Shown here: in pieces, positions 16,470 to 24,461 of the stretch
Layout: each line of letters opens with the position of its first letter
Numbering within the stretch: the first letter of the stretch is position 1
NCBI GenBank assembly: GCA_964484485.1
Contig: CAZAGD010000239.1
Location: 1 to 38,291 of the forward strand
DNA from: CAZAGD01 sp964484485
Lineage (GTDB): Bacteria; Desulfobacterota; SM23-61
Direction of reading: 5' to 3'
DNA length: 38,291 nt
The notes under the pieces: generated by a model
Seen by the model: only the letters and a program-made list of their open reading frames with translations
Told to the model about the DNA's origin: nothing
Databases searched by the model: none
Program-made: the position numbers and the translations under genes

Positions 16470-17573
16470 TCAATCACCAAAGCTCACTCCAATGGCGCGA
16501 GCAGTCTTTACCAAATCACCATCAGGATAAACCTTTCTTTGTTCGCCTTGAATTTTTTCCAATTCGATATCTTCAATCTTCAGGCCCCGGAGACAAACCA
16601 TCCGGCCAAATTTTCCCTGCATTACTAAGTCCACAGCTTTAGTACCAAACCTGGTGGCTAATATGCGATCATACGCTATCGGTGATCCTCCTCGCTGGGT
16701 GTGTCCCAATACAGTTACCCGCGTTTCTAGGCCGGTCCTTTTTTCAATTTCATTTCCCACTCTATAACCAACTCCTCCCAAACGTATTGGATCAGTGCTA
16801 TCCTCCACGATCTTCTGCACGACCAAATCCCCTCCTTTGGGCACGGCCCCTTCGGCTACCACCACAATGCTCGACCTTTTACCATAACGAAATCTCTCCT
16901 TGACAACTTCGCAAACTTTTTCGATATCATAAGGAATCTCTGGAATGAGAATAACATCTCCGCCTCCAGCCATACCAGCTTCCAATGCTATCCAGCCCGC
17001 GTAACGCCCCATAACTTCGACAACCATAACACGATGATGGGAAGCCGCCGTAGTTTGAATTTTGTCGATCGCCTCCATGGCCGTCTGCAAGGCCGTGTTG
17101 AAACCAAAAGTTACGTCTGTACCCCAAAGGTCGTTATCGATTGTTTTGGGTATACCCACTATATGTACTCCTTTTTTATAAAGCTGGCAACCAATAGTTA
17201 AAGAACCATCTCCGCCCACGACGATCAAAGCATCAACTTTATTTCGTTTAAGATTTTTTATAGCTTGATCAGAAACATCTTGGAAAGTTTTTTTACCCCT
17301 TACCACCACAGGAAAACGGAAGGGATTATCGCGATTGGAGGTGCCCAATATTGTTCCGCCGCGGTGGAGAATGCCAGATGCATCAGCTGCTTCCAGTTTG
17401 CGGGTCATGTTCTTGATCATGCCCAAATAACCCTCCAGAAAGCCGATTACATCGAGCCCGTATTGGAAAATAGCTGTTTTAACTACTGCCCGAATGACGG
17501 CATTCAATCCCGGACAATCTCCCCCCCCAGTTAAAATTCCTATTTTTTTAATATTTCCTTTTTTGAGATTCAT
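16470..17573 (-). CDS. pfkA: 6-phosphofructokinase
   Basis: A 367-residue PfkA-family enzyme phosphorylating fructose 6-phosphate. Landmarks: TGGGDCPGLNAVIR (residues 15-28), VVGGDGSL (118-125), IPKTIDND (141-148) with the catalytic Asp, MGRYAGWIALEAG, and LGHTQRGGSPIAYDRI. The two phosphodonor-determining positions are Gly123 (equivalent to E. coli Gly104, ATP type) and Lys143 (equivalent to Gly124, the lysine seen in PPi enzymes). That mixed pair is known from ATP-using group-III-type enzymes, so ATP is favoured but not certain. GGAGG sits in the 10-base gap after the TPP-enzyme stop codon, so the two genes are probably translationally coupled. Confidence 0.93.
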   Translation of the reverse strand: MNLKKGNIKKIGILTGGGDCPGLNAVIRAVVKTAIFQYGLDVIGFLEGYLGMIKNMTRKLEAADASGILHRGGTILGTSNRDNPFRFPVVVRGKKTFQDVSDQAIKNLKRNKVDALIVVGGDGSLTIGCQLYKKGVHIVGIPKTIDNDLWGTDVTFGFNTALQTAMEAIDKIQTTAASHHRVMVVEVMGRYAGWIALEAGMAGGGDVILIPEIPYDIEKVCEVVKERFRYGKRSSIVVVAEGAVPKGGDLVVQKIVEDSTDPIRLGGVGYRVGNEIEKRTGLETRVTVLGHTQRGGSPIAYDRILATRFGTKAVDLVMQGKFGRMVCLRGLKIEDIELEKIQGEQRKVYPDGDLVKTARAIGVSFGD

Positions 17574-17583
17574 CTCTACCTCC

Positions 17584-19224
17584 TCAATCCTCTAAGGGAG
17601 AAATTTGGAAGGGCGCTATCATAGTCGGCACGGGTATTTCAATCACTACTGGTCGATCGGCTGATAACGCTTGTTCGAGCACCCCGCCCAATTTTTCTGG
17701 CGAAGTCTTTATTCCTTTTGCTCCGAATAATTTAGCAACCTCTGTAAAGTCTGGATTCTGCAAATCTGTCCCAATTATTCGCCCCTGAAAGTTAATCTGC
17801 TGATCGCATTTGGTAGAGCCGAAAGCCTGGTCATTAAAAACCAAGGTGATGAGATTAATGCCATATTTTACAGCCGTAGCTAAATCCGGCATGGCATACA
17901 TAAATCCTCCATCGCCCACTACGGCAATTACCGGCCTATCAGGAGCAGCTACTTTTGCTCCTAACCCCGTCGGAAAGGCATACCCTAAAGTAGCAAAATA
18001 TGAAGAAGTAAAATACGTACGGGGAAGCTCCACCGGGTAGGCCAAGTTGCACCAATAACCAACATTGGTTACGCCACTTATTAAAATAGTTTCCTGAGGC
18101 ACTTTATTTCTGATAGTCTCTATGATTTCTGTTTGCAAAGGCGCCTTTCTTTTTAACCATTGGCGGTGTTTGTTTTTGGCCTCTTGCATCTCTTCTTCAG
18201 TCCAAGAACTGTTATAGACAAATTTCCCCTTGCCCAATTCCTCAATTAGCATCCTTAAAGCCTCTTTAGCGTCAGCTACAATAGCAACTGCAGCCGGAAA
18301 ATTTTTATTAAAGAGACTTGCATCTGCATCAATATGGATCAATTTTTGATTTTCTTTAGGGGCTGTCCCCGGCCGCATCTGTCCCGTAAACCTGGTGCCT
18401 ACAGCTAAAATCACATCTACTGCCGAAGAGATGTAGCGTACACTCCCAAACCCATAATAACCTCCACCTAAAGAAAAAGCATGGCTCTCCGGAAAAGCTC
18501 CCTTCCCTTCAGGCGTGGTTGCTACAGGCACTTTTAAAATTTCAGCGAGTTCTTTCAACTCTCTTGAGGCATTTGCCAGAATAACTCCACCCCCAACCCA
18601 TATTAAAGGCCTTTTGGCCTCACGTAATAGTCGCGCGGCCTTTTTTATTTCATCTAATGGCGGAGACTTTCGGGAGAATTCTTCTTTTCTTGGAAATGAT
18701 ACTTCCTCTTCTTTTCCCACCACATCCCAAGGAATTTCAATTTCTGTGGGCCGAGGCCTCCCGGTATTCATCTGACGCATGGCTTCCTGGATAGCCTGCG
18801 GAATATCTCTTACCTTCATCACTCTCTGACACCATTTGGTAATTGGTCTGACGATATCTAATTGGTCGTTGATTTCATGGAGGGCCCCTCGATCTTGCCC
18901 CAGCTGGTAACTCTCTACTTGCCCGGCTATTAGCAAAACAGGAGAAGAGCACGCATATGCTGTTCCCAAAGCAGCCGAAGCATTTTGCACTCCTGGACCG
19001 GGAACTACTAAGGCCACGCCTGGCTTTCCCTTAACTCGGGCATAACCATCCGCCATATAAACGGCGGTCTGCTCATGCCGCACAGTAATTAACTTAACAT
19101 CTGGTTCACCGAAAAAGGCATCAAAGATGCCCATTATTTGGACACCGGGAAGGCCGAAAACGATCTCCACTCCTTCTTGTTTCAAAGATTCCACAACAGC
19201 TTTTCCACCAGTCATTTTAGGCAT
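17584..19224 (-). CDS. Thiamine-pyrophosphate-dependent enzyme, acetolactate-synthase-like
   Basis: This 546-residue protein has the three-domain layout of the acetolactate synthase/oxalyl-CoA decarboxylase family. The N-terminal PYR domain contains FGLPGVQIMGIFDAF and the catalytic VRHEQ (Glu51). The central domain resembles the family FAD/CoA-binding fold. The C-terminal PP domain has VVGDGGFMYAMPDLATA (GDG at about 437) ending in LVFNDQ, the TPP-Mg motif. It lacks an adjacent ilvN-type regulatory subunit and the rest of the branched-chain pathway, so acetolactate synthesis is uncertain; other 2-oxo-acid decarboxylase or ligase activities fit. It starts 46 bases after the 85-residue gene and overlaps closely with pfkA, implying one operon. 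Confidence 0.9.
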   Translation of the reverse strand: MPKMTGGKAVVESLKQEGVEIVFGLPGVQIMGIFDAFFGEPDVKLITVRHEQTAVYMADGYARVKGKPGVALVVPGPGVQNASAALGTAYACSSPVLLIAGQVESYQLGQDRGALHEINDQLDIVRPITKWCQRVMKVRDIPQAIQEAMRQMNTGRPRPTEIEIPWDVVGKEEEVSFPRKEEFSRKSPPLDEIKKAARLLREAKRPLIWVGGGVILANASRELKELAEILKVPVATTPEGKGAFPESHAFSLGGGYYGFGSVRYISSAVDVILAVGTRFTGQMRPGTAPKENQKLIHIDADASLFNKNFPAAVAIVADAKEALRMLIEELGKGKFVYNSSWTEEEMQEAKNKHRQWLKRKAPLQTEIIETIRNKVPQETILISGVTNVGYWCNLAYPVELPRTYFTSSYFATLGYAFPTGLGAKVAAPDRPVIAVVGDGGFMYAMPDLATAVKYGINLITLVFNDQAFGSTKCDQQINFQGRIIGTDLQNPDFTEVAKLFGAKGIKTSPEKLGGVLEQALSADRPVVIEIPVPTMIAPFQISPLED

Positions 19225-19270
19225 AATCTAAACCCTTTCTGAAAAATAAATCCTATTTTACTTTAGCTTT

Positions 19271-19528
19271 TTATTTTTTCCCTTTGGCCTTTTGATAAAT
19301 GGCCTCAATCTTACCATCTCGCTCTCTTCTTAACCTGTCTAACTCTATTTCTCTTTTTTCAGGATCGGTAACCAAAATTTCAACTTCGGCCACCTTGGCT
19401 GCATAAATCTGGCGAATTTCGGCAATCTCATTTTTTTGCTCAGGGGTCAATTGCCATGCCTCCTCTTCACCGGCAATTTTTTTACTCTTCTCTAGGGCAA
19501 TTTCTATGGCGCTCTTCAGCTCAGCCAT
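19271..19528 (-). CDS. Small charged helical protein of unknown function
   Basis: An 85-residue protein with a good GGAGGG ribosome site. It is rich in Glu, Lys and Ala and is predicted to be almost wholly helical (MAELKSAIEIALEKSKK, then LTPEQKNEIAEIRQIYAAK and a basic tail). No membrane segment, signal or cysteine is present. I do not recognise a named family. The coding call rests on the ribosome site, regular length and its position as first gene of an apparent operon with the TPP enzyme and phosphofructokinase. Its role could be structural or regulatory. Confidence 0.62.
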   Translation of the reverse strand: MAELKSAIEIALEKSKKIAGEEEAWQLTPEQKNEIAEIRQIYAAKVAEVEILVTDPEKREIELDRLRRERDGKIEAIYQKAKGKK

Positions 19529-19690
19529 ATTTTAAACCCTCCTTTCCCTGAAAATTAATATTAAAAAATAAAGGATGAAAAAAGTTTACAATAAATTAGC
19601 AGCTTTTTTCAATAAAAGAAATTCTAAATCTGGATCGCGATGGCGCATAAGCGCCTAAATGAGGACTTTTTGTAAATATTAAGAAAATTT

Positions 19691-19718
19691 TTGACAAAAG
19701 GCCATCCTCGTATAAAAT
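19691..19718 (+). promoter_or_regulatory. Probable sigma-70 promoter upstream of bioY
   Basis: TTGACA (19691-19696) and TAAAAT (19713-19718) are separated by 16 bases, 81 bases before the bioY ATG. No clear biotin-repressor operator was recognised. Confidence 0.5.
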
Positions 19719-19799
19719 GATAACTAAGAAGGAAATAATTCCTTTCCGGGGAAAGCTAAAAAAACCGATCACGTGAGCCTGGATAAAAGGAGCAAAATA

Positions 19800-20351
19800 A
19801 TGCCAAATAAAATAAGAAATTTAGTTATGGTTCCCTTTTTTACATCTCTAACGGCGGTGGGTGCTTTTATAAAGATACCAATTCCTTATGTCCCCCTCAC
19901 TCTGCAAACGCTTATGGTCATGTTTTCTGCTCTAATCTTAGGTAGCCGTTTAGGTGCCTTAAGCCAGTTTTTATATCTTATTATTGGACTCTTAGGCTTG
20001 CCAGTTTTTGCCCATGGCGGAGGGCCAGGATATGTTTTACAACCATCTTTCGGATTTATAATTGGATTTATTCCGGGGGCTTACCTCATGGGCAAAATCG
20101 TTGAGGATAGCCAAGATTTAACTTTTTTTCGGACCATATGCGCGCTCATCGCCGGCCAAATCATAATTTACCTAATCGGCCTATCTTATCTTTACCTCAA
20201 CCTTAATTATATTATCCAAAAACCCATTTCCCTCTACACCACTCTAAAAGTTGGATTTTTTATCTTCATTCCGGGGGATATTTTAAAAACAATGATAGCT
20301 GCGGCCGTGATCTTGCCCGTACGCAAACGTTTAATCCTCTATCAACAATAA
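19800..20351 (+). CDS. bioY: Biotin transporter BioY
   Basis: The ATG at 19800 follows AAAGGAG; a GTG 27 bases upstream lies before that site and is unlikely. The protein has 183 residues and about six membrane segments. The BioY hallmark is GGGPGYVLQPSFGFIIGF, with PYVPLTLQTLMVMF earlier; both line the biotin pocket of the S component. No EcfT or EcfA energising genes are adjacent, so it either works alone, as some BioY proteins do, or uses shared ECF components encoded elsewhere. It has its own promoter-like sequence and is followed by a second promoter-like site before the metallopeptidase. Confidence 0.9.
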   Translation: MPNKIRNLVMVPFFTSLTAVGAFIKIPIPYVPLTLQTLMVMFSALILGSRLGALSQFLYLIIGLLGLPVFAHGGGPGYVLQPSFGFIIGFIPGAYLMGKIVEDSQDLTFFRTICALIAGQIIIYLIGLSYLYLNLNYIIQKPISLYTTLKVGFFIFIPGDILKTMIAAAVILPVRKRLILYQQ

Positions 20352-20391
20352 CTTTTTGTATTTATTAAATAATTTTTTATTTTCTTTCTCC

Positions 20392-20420
20392 TTGACATAT
20401 GCTCTTTTATTGCCTATGCT
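20392..20420 (+). promoter_or_regulatory. Possible promoter upstream of metallopeptidase gene
   Basis: TTGACA (20392-20397) is followed after 17 bases by TATGCT (20415-20420), matching four of six consensus -10 positions. It lies in the gap between bioY and the gene at 20503. Confidence 0.45.
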
Positions 20421-20502
20421 TAAAATAATCCTACCGGCCCTCACGCGATTATAAACAATCTACTAAAGAGGGCTTTTTTCTGCTAAAGAGGAAATTTCGG
20501 AA

Positions 20503-21546
20503 ATGTCCATAACAAAAGAGATTTTAAATAATTGGGAAACCAAGCTGATGGAAATGAATAAGCCCATCAGCGAATTAAACTTAAAAATAAAAGGGTCCGT
20601 TTTAGAGAAATTAATTGATCGTCTATACTCAGAATTGGAAAGGAAGGGCATATCTTTCAAGCCCAAATGCTATTTAACCGATACCTGGGGATGCCCTAAC
20701 AAAGTCCCCGTAATTGGCATTCCTTTTTATTACGCTGACCCTACCCTTTCTATGATTGAAGATGAAATGCATGGCGATTTAGAAGATGAAAAAGAACTTA
20801 TCATGACTTTGCGCCATGAAGCTGGCCACGCTATAAATTATGCTTATCTTCTTTATGAGACCAAAGAATGGCAAGAAATCTTTGGCCGGTTTGATGAACC
20901 TTACCGAGATTTCTTCCGCCCTGACCCCAGGTCCCGAGAATATGTAAAACATCTCAGCCAGCGTGTCGGCCCCTATATGGGTAGAATTTATGCCCAAAAA
21001 CATCCGGATGAAGACTTCGCCGAGACTTTTGCCGTTTGGCTTACTCCTCGTTCCAAGTGGCGGCAAAAATATAAGAATTGGGGGGCAATTAAGAAACTCC
21101 AATTTGTTGATCAAGTAATGAAAAAAATTGGACCTACTAAACCCCTAATAACTAATGGCGAGCTAATCAGGCCCGTAGAGAGCTTAAATTTTACCCTTCT
21201 TGAATACTATAAAAAGAGTGAAGAAAAATACCGCGAAAGGGCGCTGGGGTACGTAGATGATGTGCTAAAGGAAGTCTTCAGTGCCAACGGGAAAGGACAA
21301 AACCGTATTCCCGCTGGATCTTTTATTGAGAAGAATCGTAATCATTTAGTGGAACTGATTTCCCGCTGGACAGGGGAAAGGAGTGTTTCGGTAGAACCTC
21401 TTATTGATAAGCTTATCAATCGCGCTAAAGAGCTGAATTTAAATTTGAGTCCGCGTCGCCAATCGCGAAAGCTAATCGAAATTACTACTCTGGCAACCAC
21501 TCTTATTATGAACTACATCTACGAAGGTAAGTTTATTCTCCGGTGA
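20503..21546 (+). CDS. Putative zinc metallopeptidase (HExxH type)
   Basis: A 347-residue soluble protein with no signal peptide. Residues 105-109 read HEAGH within MTLRHEAGHAINYAYLL, the zinc-binding motif of metallopeptidases. About 65 residues later PDEDFAETFAVWL provides the likely third ligand (Glu174), the arrangement of gluzincin-like bacterial peptidases such as the putative zinc-binding Peptidase_Mx group. The N-terminal part has a Cys-containing YLTDTWGCP segment; the C-terminal third is helical and charged and not recognised. A GAGG site lies about 14 bases before the ATG. It appears to be a separate unit. Substrate is unknown; a processing role in the cytoplasm is possible. Confidence 0.75.
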   Translation: MSITKEILNNWETKLMEMNKPISELNLKIKGSVLEKLIDRLYSELERKGISFKPKCYLTDTWGCPNKVPVIGIPFYYADPTLSMIEDEMHGDLEDEKELIMTLRHEAGHAINYAYLLYETKEWQEIFGRFDEPYRDFFRPDPRSREYVKHLSQRVGPYMGRIYAQKHPDEDFAETFAVWLTPRSKWRQKYKNWGAIKKLQFVDQVMKKIGPTKPLITNGELIRPVESLNFTLLEYYKKSEEKYRERALGYVDDVLKEVFSANGKGQNRIPAGSFIEKNRNHLVELISRWTGERSVSVEPLIDKLINRAKELNLNLSPRRQSRKLIEITTLATTLIMNYIYEGKFILR

Positions 21547-21558
21547 GACCATAACGAT

Positions 21559-21942
21559 CTACGAATGCCTTTTTTTTAACCATTCTTGGCGATAGCCATC
21601 CAAATCTCTTATATAACTTTCGATCAAATCGATGAGTGGCCCTTTGGATAAAAGTGCACCTGCCGTGGAATAGACCTGCAACTGCCTCATTATTTGGTAA
21701 TAAAGGCTCTGGCTATCAAAGCAAACGCCAGCTAAAGGGCAAAGAGGACAATGATTCTGATAATCGAGGCAAAAGATTATCTTGGTGGAGCCGCATTGGA
21801 AAGCCTCCTTGTAACGCCCTGGGTCGTCTTTTTCCAAAAGAAAGTCGCGAATGCGTACCCATTTTTCAATAGCCAGAGCAAAAGGGTCCTCTCCTTTTTC
21901 ATGGCGTTTTTGCATCTCCTGCAAATCTAAAAGTTTAACCAT
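21559..21942 (-). CDS. Hypothetical small cysteine-rich protein
   Basis: A 127-residue protein ending 13 bases from the convergent metallopeptidase gene. Its central region has five cysteines in 25 residues (Cys50, 58, 65, 68, 74), including CPLCPLAGVC, which could bind zinc or an Fe-S cluster. The flanking regions are helical and charged. I do not recognise a family. AAAGG lies upstream of the ATG. The cluster spacing is compact enough that the coding call is credible despite the lack of a named homologue. Confidence 0.7.
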   Translation of the reverse strand: MVKLLDLQEMQKRHEKGEDPFALAIEKWVRIRDFLLEKDDPGRYKEAFQCGSTKIIFCLDYQNHCPLCPLAGVCFDSQSLYYQIMRQLQVYSTAGALLSKGPLIDLIESYIRDLDGYRQEWLKKRHS

Positions 21943-22113
21943 AAATAAACCTTTTTTCTTCCTAACTGAGCCTTCTCTTATATTAGCCGGCCTGGTTACG
22001 CCAGCTCTTTTTCTCTGAGATTTCCAATCCCAAATCTTTCTATTTTTAACCTATAACTTTTCCGGGAATTTTTAATTATTCATTCGTCACTTTTTACCAT
22101 TTGAGATCCCTCT

Positions 22114-22130
22114 CGCTCCCCCGGGGAGCG
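22114..22130. repeat. GC-rich hairpin in gene-free gap
   Basis: CGCTCCC (22114-22120) and GGGAGCG (22124-22130) form a 7-bp stem with a 3-base loop, 53 bases beyond the stop of the alpha/beta hydrolase gene. There is no T-run on either strand, so it is not clearly a terminator. Nothing else was recognised in 21943-22182. Confidence 0.3.
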
Positions 22131-22182
22131 AAGAAAGATGAGTTTATTATCTGAAATCTATCGTCTCCTATCTAATTCACAG

Positions 22183-23247
22183 TTACGGCTTACTATCCAA
22201 AAAAAGTTGAGTTTCTTGGAAAAGCTGCCACCGGTTTTTTTCCGCATTTATAAAATGAGTACCATCTCCGATAAGAACATACCTTTTATAAGGAGCTGAG
22301 GTTAATTTTTCAAAAAGACCTCGGGCATCTACATCTAATGATTCTGTGTCGGCATCTCCGCGTAAAATCAAAACAGGGACTTTAATTTGGGAGGCATCAT
22401 AAATTGGCCTTTCTGTAAAAATGTAATATATGTCCACCAATACTCCGTTTGGTGATCTTAAACTGGGAGGTGTTCTCTGCCACGAAGTAGGGTCAGATTC
22501 TAAAATTAGCTTGGCCCAGGTATCCCGCGCTTGGGGATCTATCCAGTCAGCAGACTTAACGCCAGTTAGCCATCTTTTTACGGCATCCTCTGCTTTGGTA
22601 AAACGGTATGCGCCAATTTTTAAATTCGGCTGCCCTGGATTGACTGGATCCTCAAATCTTTTAGCGGCGGGGTGTTTAACACTGTACACCGGAGCAAAAA
22701 GAATCAGTTTGTTTACTTTTTCATTATGTTGGGAGGTGTACATCCCCGTAGTTACTGTACCCCAAGACCAACCCAAAAGATTTATTTTATCTACCTCATG
22801 TTTTTTCCTGATATATTCAATGGCCGCGGCTATATCTTTAATAGCTACTTCGGCCCGTATGATCGGTGGGTTGGCACTTGGCGGTTGATCCATTTCTGGT
22901 GGTCGAGTAGAACCGCCATAACCTCGAATATCAAGGCAATAAGCTACATAACCTCTTTGGGCTATATAATCCATCCAAGAATACCCGGGGAGAGGAATAT
23001 CAAAGCCGGGAATGGAAGGATAAGTGGCGCCATGAACAAAAAGAACAATTCTCTCGCCGGGAACTTTGCCCACATTAGCCATAAATTTTTCGCGAATGCG
23101 TAATTGAATTCCCGCATCAAAACTATCTATAAGATAATCCTTGGTGATTATTTCGGCCGCAGGAATCTCAATCAGAAAAAAGGTAGAGATAGCCAAGACA
23201 ATAATTATCAATAGATTTTTAACAATATTTATAACCCTTGATTGCAT
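22183..23247 (-). CDS. Alpha/beta hydrolase, membrane-anchored or exported
   Basis: A 354-residue hydrolase with AAGGAGG before its ATG. The N-terminus is a hydrophobic segment (residues about 7-30, NIVKNLLIIIVLAISTFFL) acting as signal or anchor, so the enzyme probably acts in the periplasm. The alpha/beta-hydrolase landmarks are FVHGATYPSIPG (oxyanion region), DIRGYGGS, the nucleophile elbow GWSWG (Ser161), the acid in LRGDADTES (Asp298 or Asp300) and DGTHF (His331). The triad is complete. Likely an esterase, lipase or amidase; the substrate is not evident. It is preceded by RidA on the same strand, with a gap of 88 bases. Confidence 0.85.
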   Translation of the reverse strand: MQSRVINIVKNLLIIIVLAISTFFLIEIPAAEIITKDYLIDSFDAGIQLRIREKFMANVGKVPGERIVLFVHGATYPSIPGFDIPLPGYSWMDYIAQRGYVAYCLDIRGYGGSTRPPEMDQPPSANPPIIRAEVAIKDIAAAIEYIRKKHEVDKINLLGWSWGTVTTGMYTSQHNEKVNKLILFAPVYSVKHPAAKRFEDPVNPGQPNLKIGAYRFTKAEDAVKRWLTGVKSADWIDPQARDTWAKLILESDPTSWQRTPPSLRSPNGVLVDIYYIFTERPIYDASQIKVPVLILRGDADTESLDVDARGLFEKLTSAPYKRYVLIGDGTHFINAEKNRWQLFQETQLFLDSKP

Positions 23248-23335
23248 AATCGCCTCCTTTCCTAAAATTTTTTCTAATTCTAAATATTTTCCCTAAATCA
23301 AGGTAATCTGCGTTTCTCTGCGTCCTTTAAGGAAC

Positions 23336-23794
23336 TCATTCTACTTCTAAGATCATTTCTATTTCCACAGGAATATCATTAGGCAAAGACTGCATCCCTA
23401 CTGCAGAGCGGGCATGTTTTCCCACATCGCCAAATATTTCTACTAATAAATCTGATGCCCCGTTGATTACTTTGGGTTGGTCCTTAAAATCTTCGGTACA
23501 GTTCACCATTCCTAATAGTTTGACCACTTTTTTAACTTTATCTAAGTCCCCCAACACATCCTTTACCGTAGCCAAACAATTCAGAGCTACATTGCGCGCT
23601 ACCTGATACCCTTCTTCTAAGGTTAATTCTTTCCCGACTTTCCCGGAAATCTTGATCTTCCCGTCGTTATAAGGCCCATGGCCAGAGACAAAAAGCAAAT
23701 TGCCTGTTCTTACGGCGGGGACATAGTTGGCCACCGGCCTGGGAGCTGACGGCAAAGAAATTCCCTTTTCTTCTAACTTTTTCTCAATCTTCAT
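23336..23794 (-). CDS. RidA/YjgF family protein
   Basis: A 152-residue member of the RidA superfamily with GGAGG before the ATG. Recognisable segments are GNLLFVSGHGPYNDG, GYQVARNVALNCLATVK and HARSAVGMQSLPNDIPVEIEM, which contains the conserved Arg that positions imine substrates in deaminating members. It is longer than housekeeping RidA (about 128 residues) and resembles the wider subfamily found near amino acid or amide catabolic genes. The probable role is hydrolysis of reactive enamine/imine intermediates. About 670 bases of non-coding DNA separate it from the amidohydrolase operon, so a functional link is only suggestive. Confidence 0.9.
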   Translation of the reverse strand: MKIEKKLEEKGISLPSAPRPVANYVPAVRTGNLLFVSGHGPYNDGKIKISGKVGKELTLEEGYQVARNVALNCLATVKDVLGDLDKVKKVVKLLGMVNCTEDFKDQPKVINGASDLLVEIFGDVGKHARSAVGMQSLPNDIPVEIEMILEVE

Positions 23795-24007
23795 TCAGCA
23801 CCTCCGTTTTTTTTGATTTATCTTCAAAATATTCTTTCTGCTGTTAAATGTCAACTTTTACTCTCTGATTGCTGGTAAGATTTCATTATAATAGCTATTT
23901 TATTACTCGGAGCAATTAAATATTTACAGAGATCACCCTTGCTTTTTTCCATAGTCTGGTCTTGTCTACTTTGCCCAATCGCACTGTGTCGCAAATCACC
24001 CTTCCGC

Positions 24008-24024
24008 CCTCTTAAATTAAGAGG
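24008..24024. repeat. Palindromic intergenic repeat (CCTCTTAA arms)
   Basis: CCTCTTAA and TTAAGAGG flank a single A, a perfect 8-bp palindrome, followed by purine-rich GGAGGAAAAAGG sequence. It lies in the 667-base gene-free stretch 23795-24461, which also contains a degenerate element at 24087-24373. Sequences of this kind are common dispersed repeats in bacterial intergenic regions, from memory. Confidence 0.4.
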
Positions 24025-24086
24025 AGGAAAAAGGTGATAAGGTAAGGGGGAAAAAGGAGGGTGGTAAAAATGGGTCATGTAAAAGC

Positions 24087-24373
24087 GGGGTCATATCTTT
24101 TATTTTGACAAATTATTGAATTTTCCTTTTAAATCCTCAAATGATCTCCTCAATCTCGCGTTCTCTTTCAGTCTCTACCTCAAACGTCTTTTAATCTGAT
24201 TTAAAATTGAATAATCTACTCCTACTCCTTGGCTTCCCTTCAAAAAGAAATCTTTTTTATAATTACATTTTCCTATCAAGGTTAAAATTTGAGACCTGAT
24301 CACATGTTTCTTCAGGAGTACAAGTTTCCCCTGAAAAATTAAAAGCAATTGTTAAAAATAAAGGTTTGACCCC
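24087..24373. mobile_element. Degenerate GGGGTCA-bounded element or paired termini
   Basis: The stretch starts GGGGTCATATCTTTTATTTT, 21 of 24 bases like the repeat at 12520, and ends TAAAGGTTTGACCCC (24359-24373), identical over 15 bases to the right end of the transposase element at 37972. Read on the - strand, the inner DNA has a helical reading frame (YSILNQIKRRLR, a TAG stop, then RLKENARLRRSFEDLKG) ending just inside the 24087 end, reminiscent of a decayed coding tail. I could not identify its family. Interpretation as a decayed non-autonomous element is inference. Confidence 0.45.
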
Positions 24374-24461
24374 CATTCTTGGGTTCGTATTGCGCTCTGA
24401 GTTCAGGCGGTTAAAATTTGGTTCCTCTCTTCGCCTATCGACTCTGTATGAAATCCCCCGC

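Noticed and set aside
23795..24461. CRISPR-like or tandem array in the long gap before the amidohydrolase
   Set aside because: No regularly spaced repeats were found; the gap is explained by single palindromes and degenerate element ends.
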